Shown here: positions 54,256 to 63,400 of the stretch, piece after piece
Position numbering within the stretch: the first letter of the stretch is position 1
Layout of the letters: every line of letters begins with the position of its first letter
NCBI RefSeq assembly: GCF_013249065.1
Contig: NZ_JABRWQ010000003.1
Span: forward strand, 372,001 to 436,000
Length of the DNA stretch: 64,000 nt
Source: Winogradskyella litoriviva
GTDB taxonomy: Bacteria > Bacteroidota > Bacteroidia > Flavobacteriales > Flavobacteriaceae
Direction: 5' to 3'
Made by a program: the position numbers and the translations under genes
Notes under the pieces: generated by a model
Databases searched by the model: none
The model's input: the letters and a program-made list of their open reading frames with translations, nothing else
Told to the model about the DNA's origin: nothing

Positions 54256-56295
54256 TTAAGATTTAATTAAAATAATTTGTTCTGCCTGCTTCTCGATAAT
54301 TTTACTAAAAAAATCTTTGAACTCTTTATAATCATTTGGCTGAATAAGCGGATTATTAATATCTAATTGGGCTTTTAATTGGAGGTATTTTCCATTTTGT
54401 TTAATTAGATATGTGAATGTTACATTTGAATCTTTAAATTCTAGACCTTCTGATTTTGGTAAGGATTCAACGGTATAACCTTCAGGTAGCATTATATTTA
54501 CCATGCTTTTTTCTGACTGAGGAATTACAAAATCTATAGGATAAAAACGATCTTCTAACTTAAAAGGGTTTTCTTTAGTCGCTAAAAATAAAAGAGGTGT
54601 AATGTAAAGTTTATCACCAACTTCATCTATTCCATCTGACAATTCATACTTATAATTAACTTTAATTGGTTCTGAAATATTTTTAACATTTTCAATATTT
54701 AATTCACTGATTTCAATATCACCTTTATCTTTTTCTAAAGATTTAATATGATCTTCATTAGACATATTACTATATTGGTCTCTATAAAAATAAGCCAAAT
54801 AATCAGTAAGACTTTTTGCAACTTTACCTGCAAGTGTTAAATCTTCATTGATAGTGACATTTAACATTGAAGACTCTGAAGATAACTTACTAGGCTGCAA
54901 ATTAATCCATCTAGATTCTTTGTTATCATATATTAATCTACCTTGCCAATTGAGTACACGTTGGGGTAATATATTATTAGAACTATTTTGTTCCGTAGCA
55001 TCAATCAATAACATTTGGTTATCTTTTTCAACGCTACAAATCACATAGTTAAATCCTTCTCTTGTAGGAAAAAGCGGAATCCCATTATTTCTGGTACTTA
55101 CCAAAACAGGGTTTGCATTTACACCATGAGAACGTAACATTGATACTACCATTAAATTAATATCAGCAACATTTCCTTTACCCTCTTTATAGGCCGATCT
55201 AATTCCATTTTGAGCATATTTTCCATAACTACCATTCCATTTTACTTTAGATTTTACAAAATTTTCAACTAAAAAGGCTTTTAAAAAATCATTTGTTACA
55301 TCGGCTAAAACGGCATCTAAATCGTCTTTATAAATGCTAAAACCAACTAATTGACCACCAAAATTAGGGCTATCATAAATAGTCTTTGAAACTTTTTCCC
55401 AACTTGTTGCATAAGATTTTTCTACGATTCCTTCTTTTGACAATCTTGCTTCTAATTCTAAACTTAACTTAGCTTTATAGTTATTAATACTACCCGAATA
55501 AGACTCGGCTGTTAATGATGGTATATTTGCTTCGGACATTAAAATAACGTTATCAAAGTAAGATATTTTCTTCTGAGATATTGTTGAGCCGTTTCCTAAT
55601 TGATTTATTCCAGATGTTGGTGTATTATTTGAAACTCTTTGAGAAATATTTGCTGTTTTATATTCCTTCTTTTCAGTATAGTTAGGTATAAAAAATGCCT
55701 TAGAATTTAAAATCTTTTTAAAACTATAAAATTGCGGTGTTGAAATTTTCACATCAAGTTTTTTTACTGGAATACTAAACTGAAGTTCCACATCATCTAT
55801 TTCTATAAATGGTGATCTTTTTATATACCTATATTCTATAATAGAGCCTGCTTTTACATTTGGCAAAGCAAAAGAGCATATAGAGTATAAATCTGTTGCT
55901 TTCTCAGTAAAAATACCTTCATTTTTTAATTTAACTTTTTCAATTTTCCCATTTTCTAAATTATAAGAAAAGCCTTTAATACCTTTTACCGTCTGGTCGC
56001 TTCCTGAATTTCCTTTATATAAATATATTTTTTCTTTAGCCCAATCTAGCCCTTCCTTATTATATATTTTTATTCTCATAATAACTTCCTTTACCTGAGT
56101 AAAACCGTTATTTTGACTGTACTCAAAACTAACATTCTCATTTCTATATAAGATTGCAGCATTAGCAGATGAATCCATTGGATATATTTTTTCTTGCAAC
56201 TCTAATTTTGAGACTTCCCCAAACTTATAATTTTGGCTATTTATTGAGTTTAAACATATAACTGCTAAAATAATAGTATTTAAAAAATGTTTCAT
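54256..56295 (-). CDS. DUF3857 protein with degenerate transglutaminase domain (paralogue 2)
   Basis: The signal peptide is MKHFLNTIILAVICLNSINSQ. The architecture is the same as in the 52134 protein, with a roughly 30-residue insertion at about 210-245 (NISQRVSNNTPTSG region). The catalytic Cys position is Val376 (GNVADINLMVVSMLRS) and the His position is Tyr418, while Asp432 remains. It is a tandem duplicate, separated by 169 bases without obvious promoter or terminator. The two proteins have kept most surface sequence while both lack the active site, which argues for a structural or binding role. Function unknown. Confidence 0.88.
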   Translation of the reverse strand: MKHFLNTIILAVICLNSINSQNYKFGEVSKLELQEKIYPMDSSANAAILYRNENVSFEYSQNNGFTQVKEVIMRIKIYNKEGLDWAKEKIYLYKGNSGSDQTVKGIKGFSYNLENGKIEKVKLKNEGIFTEKATDLYSICSFALPNVKAGSIIEYRYIKRSPFIEIDDVELQFSIPVKKLDVKISTPQFYSFKKILNSKAFFIPNYTEKKEYKTANISQRVSNNTPTSGINQLGNGSTISQKKISYFDNVILMSEANIPSLTAESYSGSINNYKAKLSLELEARLSKEGIVEKSYATSWEKVSKTIYDSPNFGGQLVGFSIYKDDLDAVLADVTNDFLKAFLVENFVKSKVKWNGSYGKYAQNGIRSAYKEGKGNVADINLMVVSMLRSHGVNANPVLVSTRNNGIPLFPTREGFNYVICSVEKDNQMLLIDATEQNSSNNILPQRVLNWQGRLIYDNKESRWINLQPSKLSSESSMLNVTINEDLTLAGKVAKSLTDYLAYFYRDQYSNMSNEDHIKSLEKDKGDIEISELNIENVKNISEPIKVNYKYELSDGIDEVGDKLYITPLLFLATKENPFKLEDRFYPIDFVIPQSEKSMVNIMLPEGYTVESLPKSEGLEFKDSNVTFTYLIKQNGKYLQLKAQLDINNPLIQPNDYKEFKDFFSKIIEKQAEQIILIKS

Positions 56296-56340
56296 TAATT
56301 TGATTTTTACCTAATTGTATTTATTTAAATGCTTAAAAAG

Positions 56341-58248
56341 TTATAAAATATTCACTAAAACAATTTTTGCTTTATCGTTCTTAACTATTTGTTTTCTAAA
56401 AGCCCTAAAGGCTTTATAATCTTCTTTCTCATAGTTGCCTTTTAATAGAATATAAGTCCTCGTATATTTTATTTTATTATCCTCTAAAGCTTCAAGTTTA
56501 AATTTGTAGCTGCCAAACTTGGTTTTAATTTCCTTTGAATCCGTCATAGCTTCAACTTTTAAACCTTCTGGAAGTTGAATTATAAACTCGTCAATATCTT
56601 TAAACGCACGGTCAATTTTAAACTCTAATTTACGTTCTGTGTATCGAGGTGGAATGGTGGTCACTTTATTAAAAATATTGGGCTGAAATATAAGGCGTGT
56701 TCCACTTTTTGAAGCATAATTTACAGAAGACAACTTAACGTTCTCGTTATAAACAATATCATCCTTATTGTTTATAATATTAATATCATCAATTGTTAAA
56801 TTATTGATATTATCCCAATACTCCTTGTAATGCAATTGCTGATCTCTTTTGGTTTTGTTCTCTATTCCTTGATGAATATCATATTGAAATCCTGTAGTCT
56901 CAATACTTACTTCAGCAGAAAAACTACCGGTTGCATCCATTTGTATATTGGCTGTTGTTCTTTGAACACTATCATCTACACCATAAATCTTTGTATGAAC
57001 AATTTCACCGCCATCTGGTTTTACCAACAATACCTTTCTGTCATCTGTAAAACCTGCGGTAAATCCAAAAGGATTTGTTTGACTGGTACACTCTAAAAAA
57101 ATATTTTCATTATCATTTGGAACGCATAAAATAGCATGATTTCCTTGAGCTGTAGAGAACTCACTATCTATATCTCTTAATCCTCTACCTCCATAAACTA
57201 AAGTATAATATGACGGCACATCTACCGCTTCTAATAATGCTTTGGTATAATTAGTTAATCCTTTACAATCTGAGTAACCTAATTTATCGACATCATTAGC
57301 GAACATAGGTTTCCAGCCACCAATACCAACTTGGATACTTATATAGCGTGTTTTATCTTGCATATACTTGTATACTATTTTGGCACGTTCTATCTTATCA
57401 TCTACTCCTGCTGTAAGCTGTTTGACATGATTTTTTGTTTCTTCTGGAATATTATCTGTACCTGTCAATAATTTGTCATACATCCATTTTCCGTAGTCAC
57501 TCCAATCATTATTATCTCCCTCAACACCAACCATTGCAAATTTTTTGAGTGCAACTTTATAATGTGGAATCATATTTTGAAAATCTGGTGTATAAGCTTC
57601 ATATTTTATTCCTTTGATATTATCTGCGACAAAATGATTTTCAGACACTTCTTGAATATTGTAATTACCAAAATTTTCTTTTTTTGTTTTAAATTCAACT
57701 CCTGCTGTATTAATTATCTCATACTCCGAATGCTGAATACCCAAATAATACCCGTCAATAGGATACCAATTTGGAAAAAAAGCAGTACTTGTATAAATTA
57801 TTTCAGACGTATACTCAACAGTATATGGGTATTTTAAAGGAACATAATCTAAATATTTAACACGGTCATCTTCATAAATTGAAAAATCACTCACAGCACT
57901 GACGTCCACAAAATCTCTCTTTTTTACTTTTTTAATTTCTTCTCCAAACTCATTATAAATAAGAGCCTGCATTTCTTGGATATCTCTAGTCCCATCATAA
58001 TAAGCAACAGCATTAACATGTCGTTTTCCACTTTTATTATATACCGTTGTAATTCGTTTATTGGTAACTTTTATCTTATTTATACTTAAAATATGGACTG
58101 TTTTTTTCTGAAATCTAACAACCGCATTTGCCTTTTCTTTTAACTCTACAGGAACAAGTAATGCACTATAAACATCTGTTGATTGTGAAAAGCTAAAAAT
58201 AGAAATAAGTAAAAAAAAGGAAACAAGCGTAGGTTTTATTTGTGGCAT
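56341..58248 (-). CDS. DUF3857 protein with intact transglutaminase-like core
   Basis: The frame is open from 58320, but the signal peptide begins at MPQIKPTLVSFFLLISIFSF (58248), which I take as the start (635 residues). DUF3857 is about 35-225 and the transglutaminase-like core about 265-395. Unlike the two genes downstream in transcription, this core has the catalytic Cys328 (GYSDCKGLTNYTKALLE) and His371 (GNHAILCV), with Glu386 at the Asp position (FLECTS). It may therefore be an active cysteine protease or transglutaminase in the periplasm. Substrate unknown. It lies 45 bases before the paralogue pair. Confidence 0.88.
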   Translation of the reverse strand: MPQIKPTLVSFFLLISIFSFSQSTDVYSALLVPVELKEKANAVVRFQKKTVHILSINKIKVTNKRITTVYNKSGKRHVNAVAYYDGTRDIQEMQALIYNEFGEEIKKVKKRDFVDVSAVSDFSIYEDDRVKYLDYVPLKYPYTVEYTSEIIYTSTAFFPNWYPIDGYYLGIQHSEYEIINTAGVEFKTKKENFGNYNIQEVSENHFVADNIKGIKYEAYTPDFQNMIPHYKVALKKFAMVGVEGDNNDWSDYGKWMYDKLLTGTDNIPEETKNHVKQLTAGVDDKIERAKIVYKYMQDKTRYISIQVGIGGWKPMFANDVDKLGYSDCKGLTNYTKALLEAVDVPSYYTLVYGGRGLRDIDSEFSTAQGNHAILCVPNDNENIFLECTSQTNPFGFTAGFTDDRKVLLVKPDGGEIVHTKIYGVDDSVQRTTANIQMDATGSFSAEVSIETTGFQYDIHQGIENKTKRDQQLHYKEYWDNINNLTIDDINIINNKDDIVYNENVKLSSVNYASKSGTRLIFQPNIFNKVTTIPPRYTERKLEFKIDRAFKDIDEFIIQLPEGLKVEAMTDSKEIKTKFGSYKFKLEALEDNKIKYTRTYILLKGNYEKEDYKAFRAFRKQIVKNDKAKIVLVNIL

Positions 58249-58380
58249 GTGTAGAAAATAGTTTTTTTTAGGTGCTACAATATAAAAAGTAAATTTTATT
58301 CTGCATATGATTTTTGTCATAAAATTCCTATATCTCGTCTTTTTTAGTAATTCTAACGCATTGTATAACTGTACTTTCCT

Positions 58381-58899
58381 TTAAGAATTTACTTTTTTGC
58401 TCACAAAAAGAACAGTCAATATAATAAAACATGGCACAATAATATATTGAAATTCACTGAGAATAACAGTAATTCCCCATTCTGAGAAGAACTCTTTTAC
58501 ACCAATTGGAGAAACTTTTATAGGTCTAAATGAAAAGAAATATCTAGAATTATCTAAAGGAATAAAAAAACCAACACCTTTCCCTCCAGTAGTCATAGCA
58601 TCTAAAAGTCCATGAGAAATAGTAGCTAAAAATAAGACTATTGTAAATATTAGTTTTCTAGATTTACCTAAAGAAAAAGCCAATAACAAACTCCAAAGTA
58701 TAGCGAATAAAATAGAATGGGTAAAGCCTCTATGACCAAATGGATGCGCGTAAGCTATTCCTAATTTAAAAGCGATAACATCTATGTCTGGTAAAATTGC
58801 AGAACCAATAGCCAAAAATAAAAGTAACCGATTAGATTTTGAATCTATAACTTTAGCTACGGTATATGCAACAAAACCATGACCAAAAACTGAAGCCAT
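58381..58899 (-). CDS. YdjM-like membrane-bound metal-dependent hydrolase
   Basis: This 172-residue protein with 4 membrane helices belongs to the YdjM/DUF457 family (PF04307 type). It has GHGFVAYTVAKVID at the start, GSAILPDIDVIAF (Asp pair), GHRGFTHSILFAILWSL (His pair, the family signature), and SHGLLDAMTTGGKGVGFFIP. Members are predicted metal-dependent hydrolases; E. coli YdjM is LexA-regulated. Its ATG touches the dtd stop, so it is part of the rsgA-dtd operon. No activity has been assigned to the family members I know. Confidence 0.9.
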   Translation of the reverse strand: MASVFGHGFVAYTVAKVIDSKSNRLLLFLAIGSAILPDIDVIAFKLGIAYAHPFGHRGFTHSILFAILWSLLLAFSLGKSRKLIFTIVLFLATISHGLLDAMTTGGKGVGFFIPLDNSRYFFSFRPIKVSPIGVKEFFSEWGITVILSEFQYIIVPCFIILTVLFVSKKVNS

Positions 58900-59351
58900 T
58901 AATCTCTATTTTTAGAATCTATAATGATAGTTACAGGGCCATCATTGCATAAACTCACTTTCATATCTGCACCAAACTCACCTGTTTGTATAGCTTTACC
59001 TGATGCAATTTGTAAGGTCTCTTTAAATTTTTCATATAAAGGAATTGCAACATCTGGCTTTGCCGCTTTTATATAACTTGGACGGTTTCCTTTTTTTGTA
59101 CTTGCATGAAGTGTAAATTGACTTACTAAAATTACATCGCCATCAATAGCTTTCAATGAGGTATTCATAACACCATTTTCATCAGGAAAAATACGAAGGT
59201 TAATTATTTTATTACACAACCAGTTAATATCCTCTTCTGTATCTTCATTAACAATACCTAAAAGAATTAACAGCCCTTTTTTTATAGATGCCACTTTAGC
59301 ATTATTAATTACAACTGAAGCTTCAGATACTCTTTGTATTACAGTTTTCAT
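58899..59351 (-). CDS. dtd: D-aminoacyl-tRNA deacylase
   Basis: It removes D-amino acids (and glycine from tRNA-Ala) from mischarged tRNAs. The 150-residue protein is of normal length. Family motifs are MKTVIQRVSEASVVI at the N-terminus, ILVSQFTLHASTKKGNRPSY (SQFT active-site motif, near residue 76), and LCNDGPVTIIID (NxGPVT motif, near 136). It overlaps rsgA by 4 bases. Known substrate range is from the family. Confidence 0.97.
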   Translation of the reverse strand: MKTVIQRVSEASVVINNAKVASIKKGLLILLGIVNEDTEEDINWLCNKIINLRIFPDENGVMNTSLKAIDGDVILVSQFTLHASTKKGNRPSYIKAAKPDVAIPLYEKFKETLQIASGKAIQTGEFGADMKVSLCNDGPVTIIIDSKNRD

Positions 59352-60298
59352 TCATTATCGTAATTATCAGTTCTATAATGTTCGTTTTCACCTTCTAAAA
59401 TTTGAAGATAGCTTTTGTATCTAGAATACGAAATTTCATTAGCCTCTAATGCATCCTTTACTGCACATTTTGGTTCGTTTACATGAATACAATTATTAAA
59501 CTTACAGTCTTGTTTTAGTGCAAAAAACTCAGGAAAATAATCACCAACTTCTTCCTTTTCCATATCTACAACACCAAAACCTTTAATTCCTGGTGTATCT
59601 ATTATTTTAGCATCGAAACTTAAATCGAACATCTCTGCAAAGGTTGTAGTATGTTGTCCTTGGCTATGTTGTGTAGAAATGGCTTTTGTTTTTAAGTCTA
59701 ATGAAGGCTCAATGGCATTGACTAAAGTAGATTTACCTACACCTGAGTGACCTGCAAACATACTCACCTTACCTTCCATTAAAGCTTTTACTTTATCTAT
59801 ATTTTTGCCTGTAGTTGCAGAAATCTCTATACATTCATAACCAATAGTTCTATAAATACTAGATAAATATTTTACCTCTAGCAATGTTTCTTCATCATAT
59901 GTATCTACCTTATTAAATAATAGAATGGTCTTTATAGAATAGGCTTCTGCAGTAACTAAAAAACGATCTATAAAGGTTGTAAATGTTGGTGGATTATCAA
60001 TGGTGACCAATAAAAATACCTGATCAATATTTGCTGCGATAATATGAGTTTGTTTCGATAAATTTACTGATTTACGTACAATATAATTTTTGCGTTCCTC
60101 AATGCGATTAATAACACCTGTTTCAGTATTATTCTTTGTTTCTAATGCAAAGTCTACTTTATCACCAACAGCGATAGGGTTGGTACTTTTTATGCCTTGT
60201 AACCTAAAACGGCCTTTTATTCTACATTCATAGAATTTACCATTCATGGTTTTTACAGTGTACCAACTACCTGTAGATTTATATACTGTTCCTGTCAT
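59348..60298 (-). CDS. rsgA: Ribosome small-subunit GTPase RsgA
   Basis: This circularly permuted GTPase checks 30S maturation. The 316-residue protein has an OB fold (about 1-75), then the G domain in permuted order: LLFNKVDTYD (G4), ISATTGKNID (G5), GHSGVGKSTLVNAI (G1) and DTPGIKGFG (G3). The C-terminal zinc motif follows, with Cys/His in QDCKFNNCIHVNEPKCAVKDA. It begins the rsgA-dtd-ydjM operon. Confidence 0.97.
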   Translation of the reverse strand: MTGTVYKSTGSWYTVKTMNGKFYECRIKGRFRLQGIKSTNPIAVGDKVDFALETKNNTETGVINRIEERKNYIVRKSVNLSKQTHIIAANIDQVFLLVTIDNPPTFTTFIDRFLVTAEAYSIKTILLFNKVDTYDEETLLEVKYLSSIYRTIGYECIEISATTGKNIDKVKALMEGKVSMFAGHSGVGKSTLVNAIEPSLDLKTKAISTQHSQGQHTTTFAEMFDLSFDAKIIDTPGIKGFGVVDMEKEEVGDYFPEFFALKQDCKFNNCIHVNEPKCAVKDALEANEISYSRYKSYLQILEGENEHYRTDNYDNE

Positions 60299-60335
60299 TA
60301 CTACAAAGATGGTTATTATTAGCTAGTAATACAAC

Positions 60336-60364
60336 AAAAAAAGGCTACCAATTGGCAGCCTTTT
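60336..60364 (-). terminator. Terminator of the gene at 60380
   Basis: On the minus strand AAAAGGCTGCC and GGTAGCCTTTTTTT form a stem with one mismatch around an AATT loop, followed by a T-run. It lies 16 bases after the stop at 60380 and insulates rsgA. Confidence 0.88.
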
Positions 60365-60379
60365 ATATCATAACGACAA

Positions 60380-61909
60380 TTATTCAATGTTTAATTTTTC
60401 TAAATGAATATCTAACGTTTTTTCTTTTCTATTATATTCTAATATCATTACATGACCCAGTTTTGCTGGTAGAACTCTATACTTAACTTTACCTGTTGAT
60501 CTATTTAAGTAAATTTTATCTTCAGTTAAAGCACCATCATTATAAATAATTGATTTAAAAGCTAATTTATTTTTTTCACCTTTTAATCTTTCATAATCAA
60601 TAAAAGTAGCATAGAAACGATCCCTATCTTTATCAATTTGAGTAAACTCGTAATCAAAAGCACCTAAATTTTTAAGTACATGTGCATTTAGTTGTGGGCT
60701 TCCAAAATCAGCTAAGTTTGGTGCTCTAGATTTACCTTTTTCTATTTGATGAATTTCCTTTAGATTAAAATTCTCATCAAATTCAAAAAACACGGCATCT
60801 GTTATAGTCAACTGGGTCATTCCACTACCTACTTGACCAGTCAGCAATGTTCCCTTTAAACTTACCGTTTTTCTATATTTTTCTCCAATACCAAAATAAG
60901 ACCCATCTTGTGTACGGATAATATCGTGAAAATACACATAAGTATTCTTCTTTTTCTTACCATCTGAATCTGGTGGCATCATTTTATTAATCTTACTTTC
61001 CCAATCTGCTTTTACATCAGATATCATATTACCAGACAAATCTACTACTTGGGCAAACAATCCTTCACTTTTAGTTTTAATAACATTGTCACCCTTTTTA
61101 AAGTACTCACCTAAAAGAACCAAATTATTTTCTTTTGTAAGAAATGCGTTTGTTATTAACCTTGGATTGTCTTCTCTACTAAAATCTTTATCAAAAAGTT
61201 TTTTACCCGTTTTTATATCAATTACAATAATTTTCATATCTATTGTAGACGATAATTTTGTTTTTTTTGAAGTTTCTAATGCTACAACAACTTTTTCATT
61301 AGCTTCAATAGGGTTTATAGACATAATTTCCTTTGCTTCTTCTGGAGAATTATAGTCCCAAGACTTACCATTATTAGTAGAAATATATTTTAATCCATAT
61401 CCTATTTTTTTATTATCCTTAACATAATTAAAAAGAAAACCATTGTCATCTACCGGAAATAGTAAATTAAAGTTTCCGCTTTTCATCATATAACTTAACC
61501 AACGTACGTCTTTATTTGAAACTTCAATTTTAATATCATCTCCTTTGTTACCTTGTTTGTCAAATGATACAAGTTTGTAAAATTTTTCTCTTACGTTTAC
61601 CATAGCAAACATTAGGGACTGATTGTTAAATTTACTCTGAACAAGCACTGTGCTTTTATCATCTATGTAAGACTTTGTGGCTATATCATTAAGATTATTA
61701 TCTAACATTTTAATGGCATACTCTCGTTTGCCTTTTTTTAACTTATCTACCTCATAATAAAAATAATAACCATCTACATCATTATTGTTATCTATAAATG
61801 ATCCTGAATTTCTAATCTTAAAAGATGTGATTTCATTTAAGGACTTTTGTTGTGCATATACACTTAAACTAATAACACTTACTAGTACGATAAAAAATAG
61901 TTTTTTCAT
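60380..61909 (-). CDS. Unrecognised secreted protein, 509 aa
   Basis: The frame is open from 61966, but MKKLFFIVLVSVISLSVYAQ at 61909 is a clear signal peptide, so I start there. The rest is Lys/Asp-rich, with repeated short strand-turn units (SFKIRNSGSFI, YKLVSFDKQGN, NNLVLLGEYFKKGDNV, DGSYFGIGEKYRKTVSLK) that suggest a beta-propeller. No family or catalytic motif is recognised. It follows the M48 protease gene by only 10 bases on the same strand, so the two may act together in the periplasm. Confidence 0.85.
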   Translation of the reverse strand: MKKLFFIVLVSVISLSVYAQQKSLNEITSFKIRNSGSFIDNNNDVDGYYFYYEVDKLKKGKREYAIKMLDNNLNDIATKSYIDDKSTVLVQSKFNNQSLMFAMVNVREKFYKLVSFDKQGNKGDDIKIEVSNKDVRWLSYMMKSGNFNLLFPVDDNGFLFNYVKDNKKIGYGLKYISTNNGKSWDYNSPEEAKEIMSINPIEANEKVVVALETSKKTKLSSTIDMKIIVIDIKTGKKLFDKDFSREDNPRLITNAFLTKENNLVLLGEYFKKGDNVIKTKSEGLFAQVVDLSGNMISDVKADWESKINKMMPPDSDGKKKKNTYVYFHDIIRTQDGSYFGIGEKYRKTVSLKGTLLTGQVGSGMTQLTITDAVFFEFDENFNLKEIHQIEKGKSRAPNLADFGSPQLNAHVLKNLGAFDYEFTQIDKDRDRFYATFIDYERLKGEKNKLAFKSIIYNDGALTEDKIYLNRSTGKVKYRVLPAKLGHVMILEYNRKEKTLDIHLEKLNIE

Positions 61910-61919
61910 TTTTATTATA

Positions 61920-63275
61920 TTATTGATTAATGGATTCAAAAAAATTATAAACGATGACTCCTTCATCGTTAGACAATAAAATATCTTTTTGCGTTTGGCA
62001 AAATGCCCATCCTATTTTTTTAGTTTCATTAAGTTCTAGGTTGTGCAAAAACAAACGGATTGTATTGAGTTGTTTTTCATCTGAAAACTTATTTATTTGA
62101 GGAACATATTTCCCTAAATGATGTTGTTTTTTGGCCTCATAAATTGACTTCAACACCTTTGCCATTGTGTTATAATAATAATCTGAAGTGATTTGCTGAT
62201 TTTGAAACCTTTCTATTAACTGATAAATGGCCAAGTCTAATAACTTTAAATCAATAGCACTTTTTATACTTTGAGGATTTGCAATCTTTTTAATTTTGTT
62301 GATTTCAGTTTGCGTATCGGTAACCAATTCATCTTTGATGCTAAAATCTTCTCTTAGCTTATTTATTCTAAATTCAATTTCTGGATGGGTTTTTAATGTA
62401 TCTGAAGTAAGTTTAAATTCATTTATTTTTTCTTCCGAATCAAAAATGGAGACCGTCTCTTTTAACCAATATTTTTTAAAAGGATAAGATTCAAAATTAA
62501 ATACACTATCAATGTTTACATGGTGATTTAAAAACATATCGTCATCATCCGCCTTTAATTTATCTAAAGAACTTAACGCTTTAGTTTTAGAATATTTAGT
62601 CTTAGAAAAAAACACAAATCCTAATGAATCTGCTTCTGCTTCAACCTCTTTAGAATGGTCTAAAATATCAATACTTAAATTATCTATAACAGACATTGCA
62701 GCCCTTGTTTGTCCGTATTTCTGCCTTTTTATTTCCTTAACTTTCTTTTTGGTATCTTCAGAATTAATTGTTGCAATAACATTTGAAACATTTTTTAAAG
62801 AATGTTCTAAATATTTATGCGCTATCTCGTGGCAAATAACAAATGCCAATTCGTCATCAGACTCTAATGTGGTAAACAAACCTAAGTTAATTTGAAACAT
62901 ACCATCACCATAGCAGGCAGCATTTGGTAACATGGAGTGATTAATAAAAAAACTAAAATCCGTAGTATCTATTTCAGGGTTGGCGCTATAAATATTTGAA
63001 AGTATAACACGTAAATGTTCCTTTATTTCTGGTATAAATACGTAACTACTATCCTCTATAGATTTTAAGACTTTTTCATCTCTATCTTTAAAGACTTTCT
63101 TAACTTTTGACGAAAACGGACCATCAATTTTATCTATAAAATTAGAATTTATCCTTTTAAGATAATTCTCTATTTTATCAATATCTTCTGGTATATACTC
63201 ATTAACTTTTTCTTGAGCATAATTTAATTGATAAAGCAGTATAAACAGTAAGACCTTGAAATATTTAGAATACAT
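61920..63275 (-). CDS. Secreted M48-family zinc metalloprotease
   Basis: This 451-residue protein has the signal peptide MYSKYFKVLLFILLYQLNYA, with likely cleavage at Ala20. The zinc motif HEIAH is at 149-153 (VICHEIAHKYLEH) with the upstream segment LPNAACYGDGMFQINLGLF, and the third ligand lies in KEVEAEADSLGF (about 210-216). This is the M48/BepA-like arrangement of periplasmic quality-control proteases. The C-terminal 170 residues are helical, perhaps TPR-like. It is likely co-transcribed with the unknown gene at 60380. Confidence 0.9.
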   Translation of the reverse strand: MYSKYFKVLLFILLYQLNYAQEKVNEYIPEDIDKIENYLKRINSNFIDKIDGPFSSKVKKVFKDRDEKVLKSIEDSSYVFIPEIKEHLRVILSNIYSANPEIDTTDFSFFINHSMLPNAACYGDGMFQINLGLFTTLESDDELAFVICHEIAHKYLEHSLKNVSNVIATINSEDTKKKVKEIKRQKYGQTRAAMSVIDNLSIDILDHSKEVEAEADSLGFVFFSKTKYSKTKALSSLDKLKADDDDMFLNHHVNIDSVFNFESYPFKKYWLKETVSIFDSEEKINEFKLTSDTLKTHPEIEFRINKLREDFSIKDELVTDTQTEINKIKKIANPQSIKSAIDLKLLDLAIYQLIERFQNQQITSDYYYNTMAKVLKSIYEAKKQHHLGKYVPQINKFSDEKQLNTIRLFLHNLELNETKKIGWAFCQTQKDILLSNDEGVIVYNFFESINQ

Positions 63276-63400
63276 TAATAAGTAATTTCTTATTAACTCA
63301 AAAATAACTTATTTATTCAACCTTCAAAATATATTTCACTATAAAACCTTTCTTTTAGATAAACTACGTATAAGTAGATATTGCTTCAATCTTATTTTTA

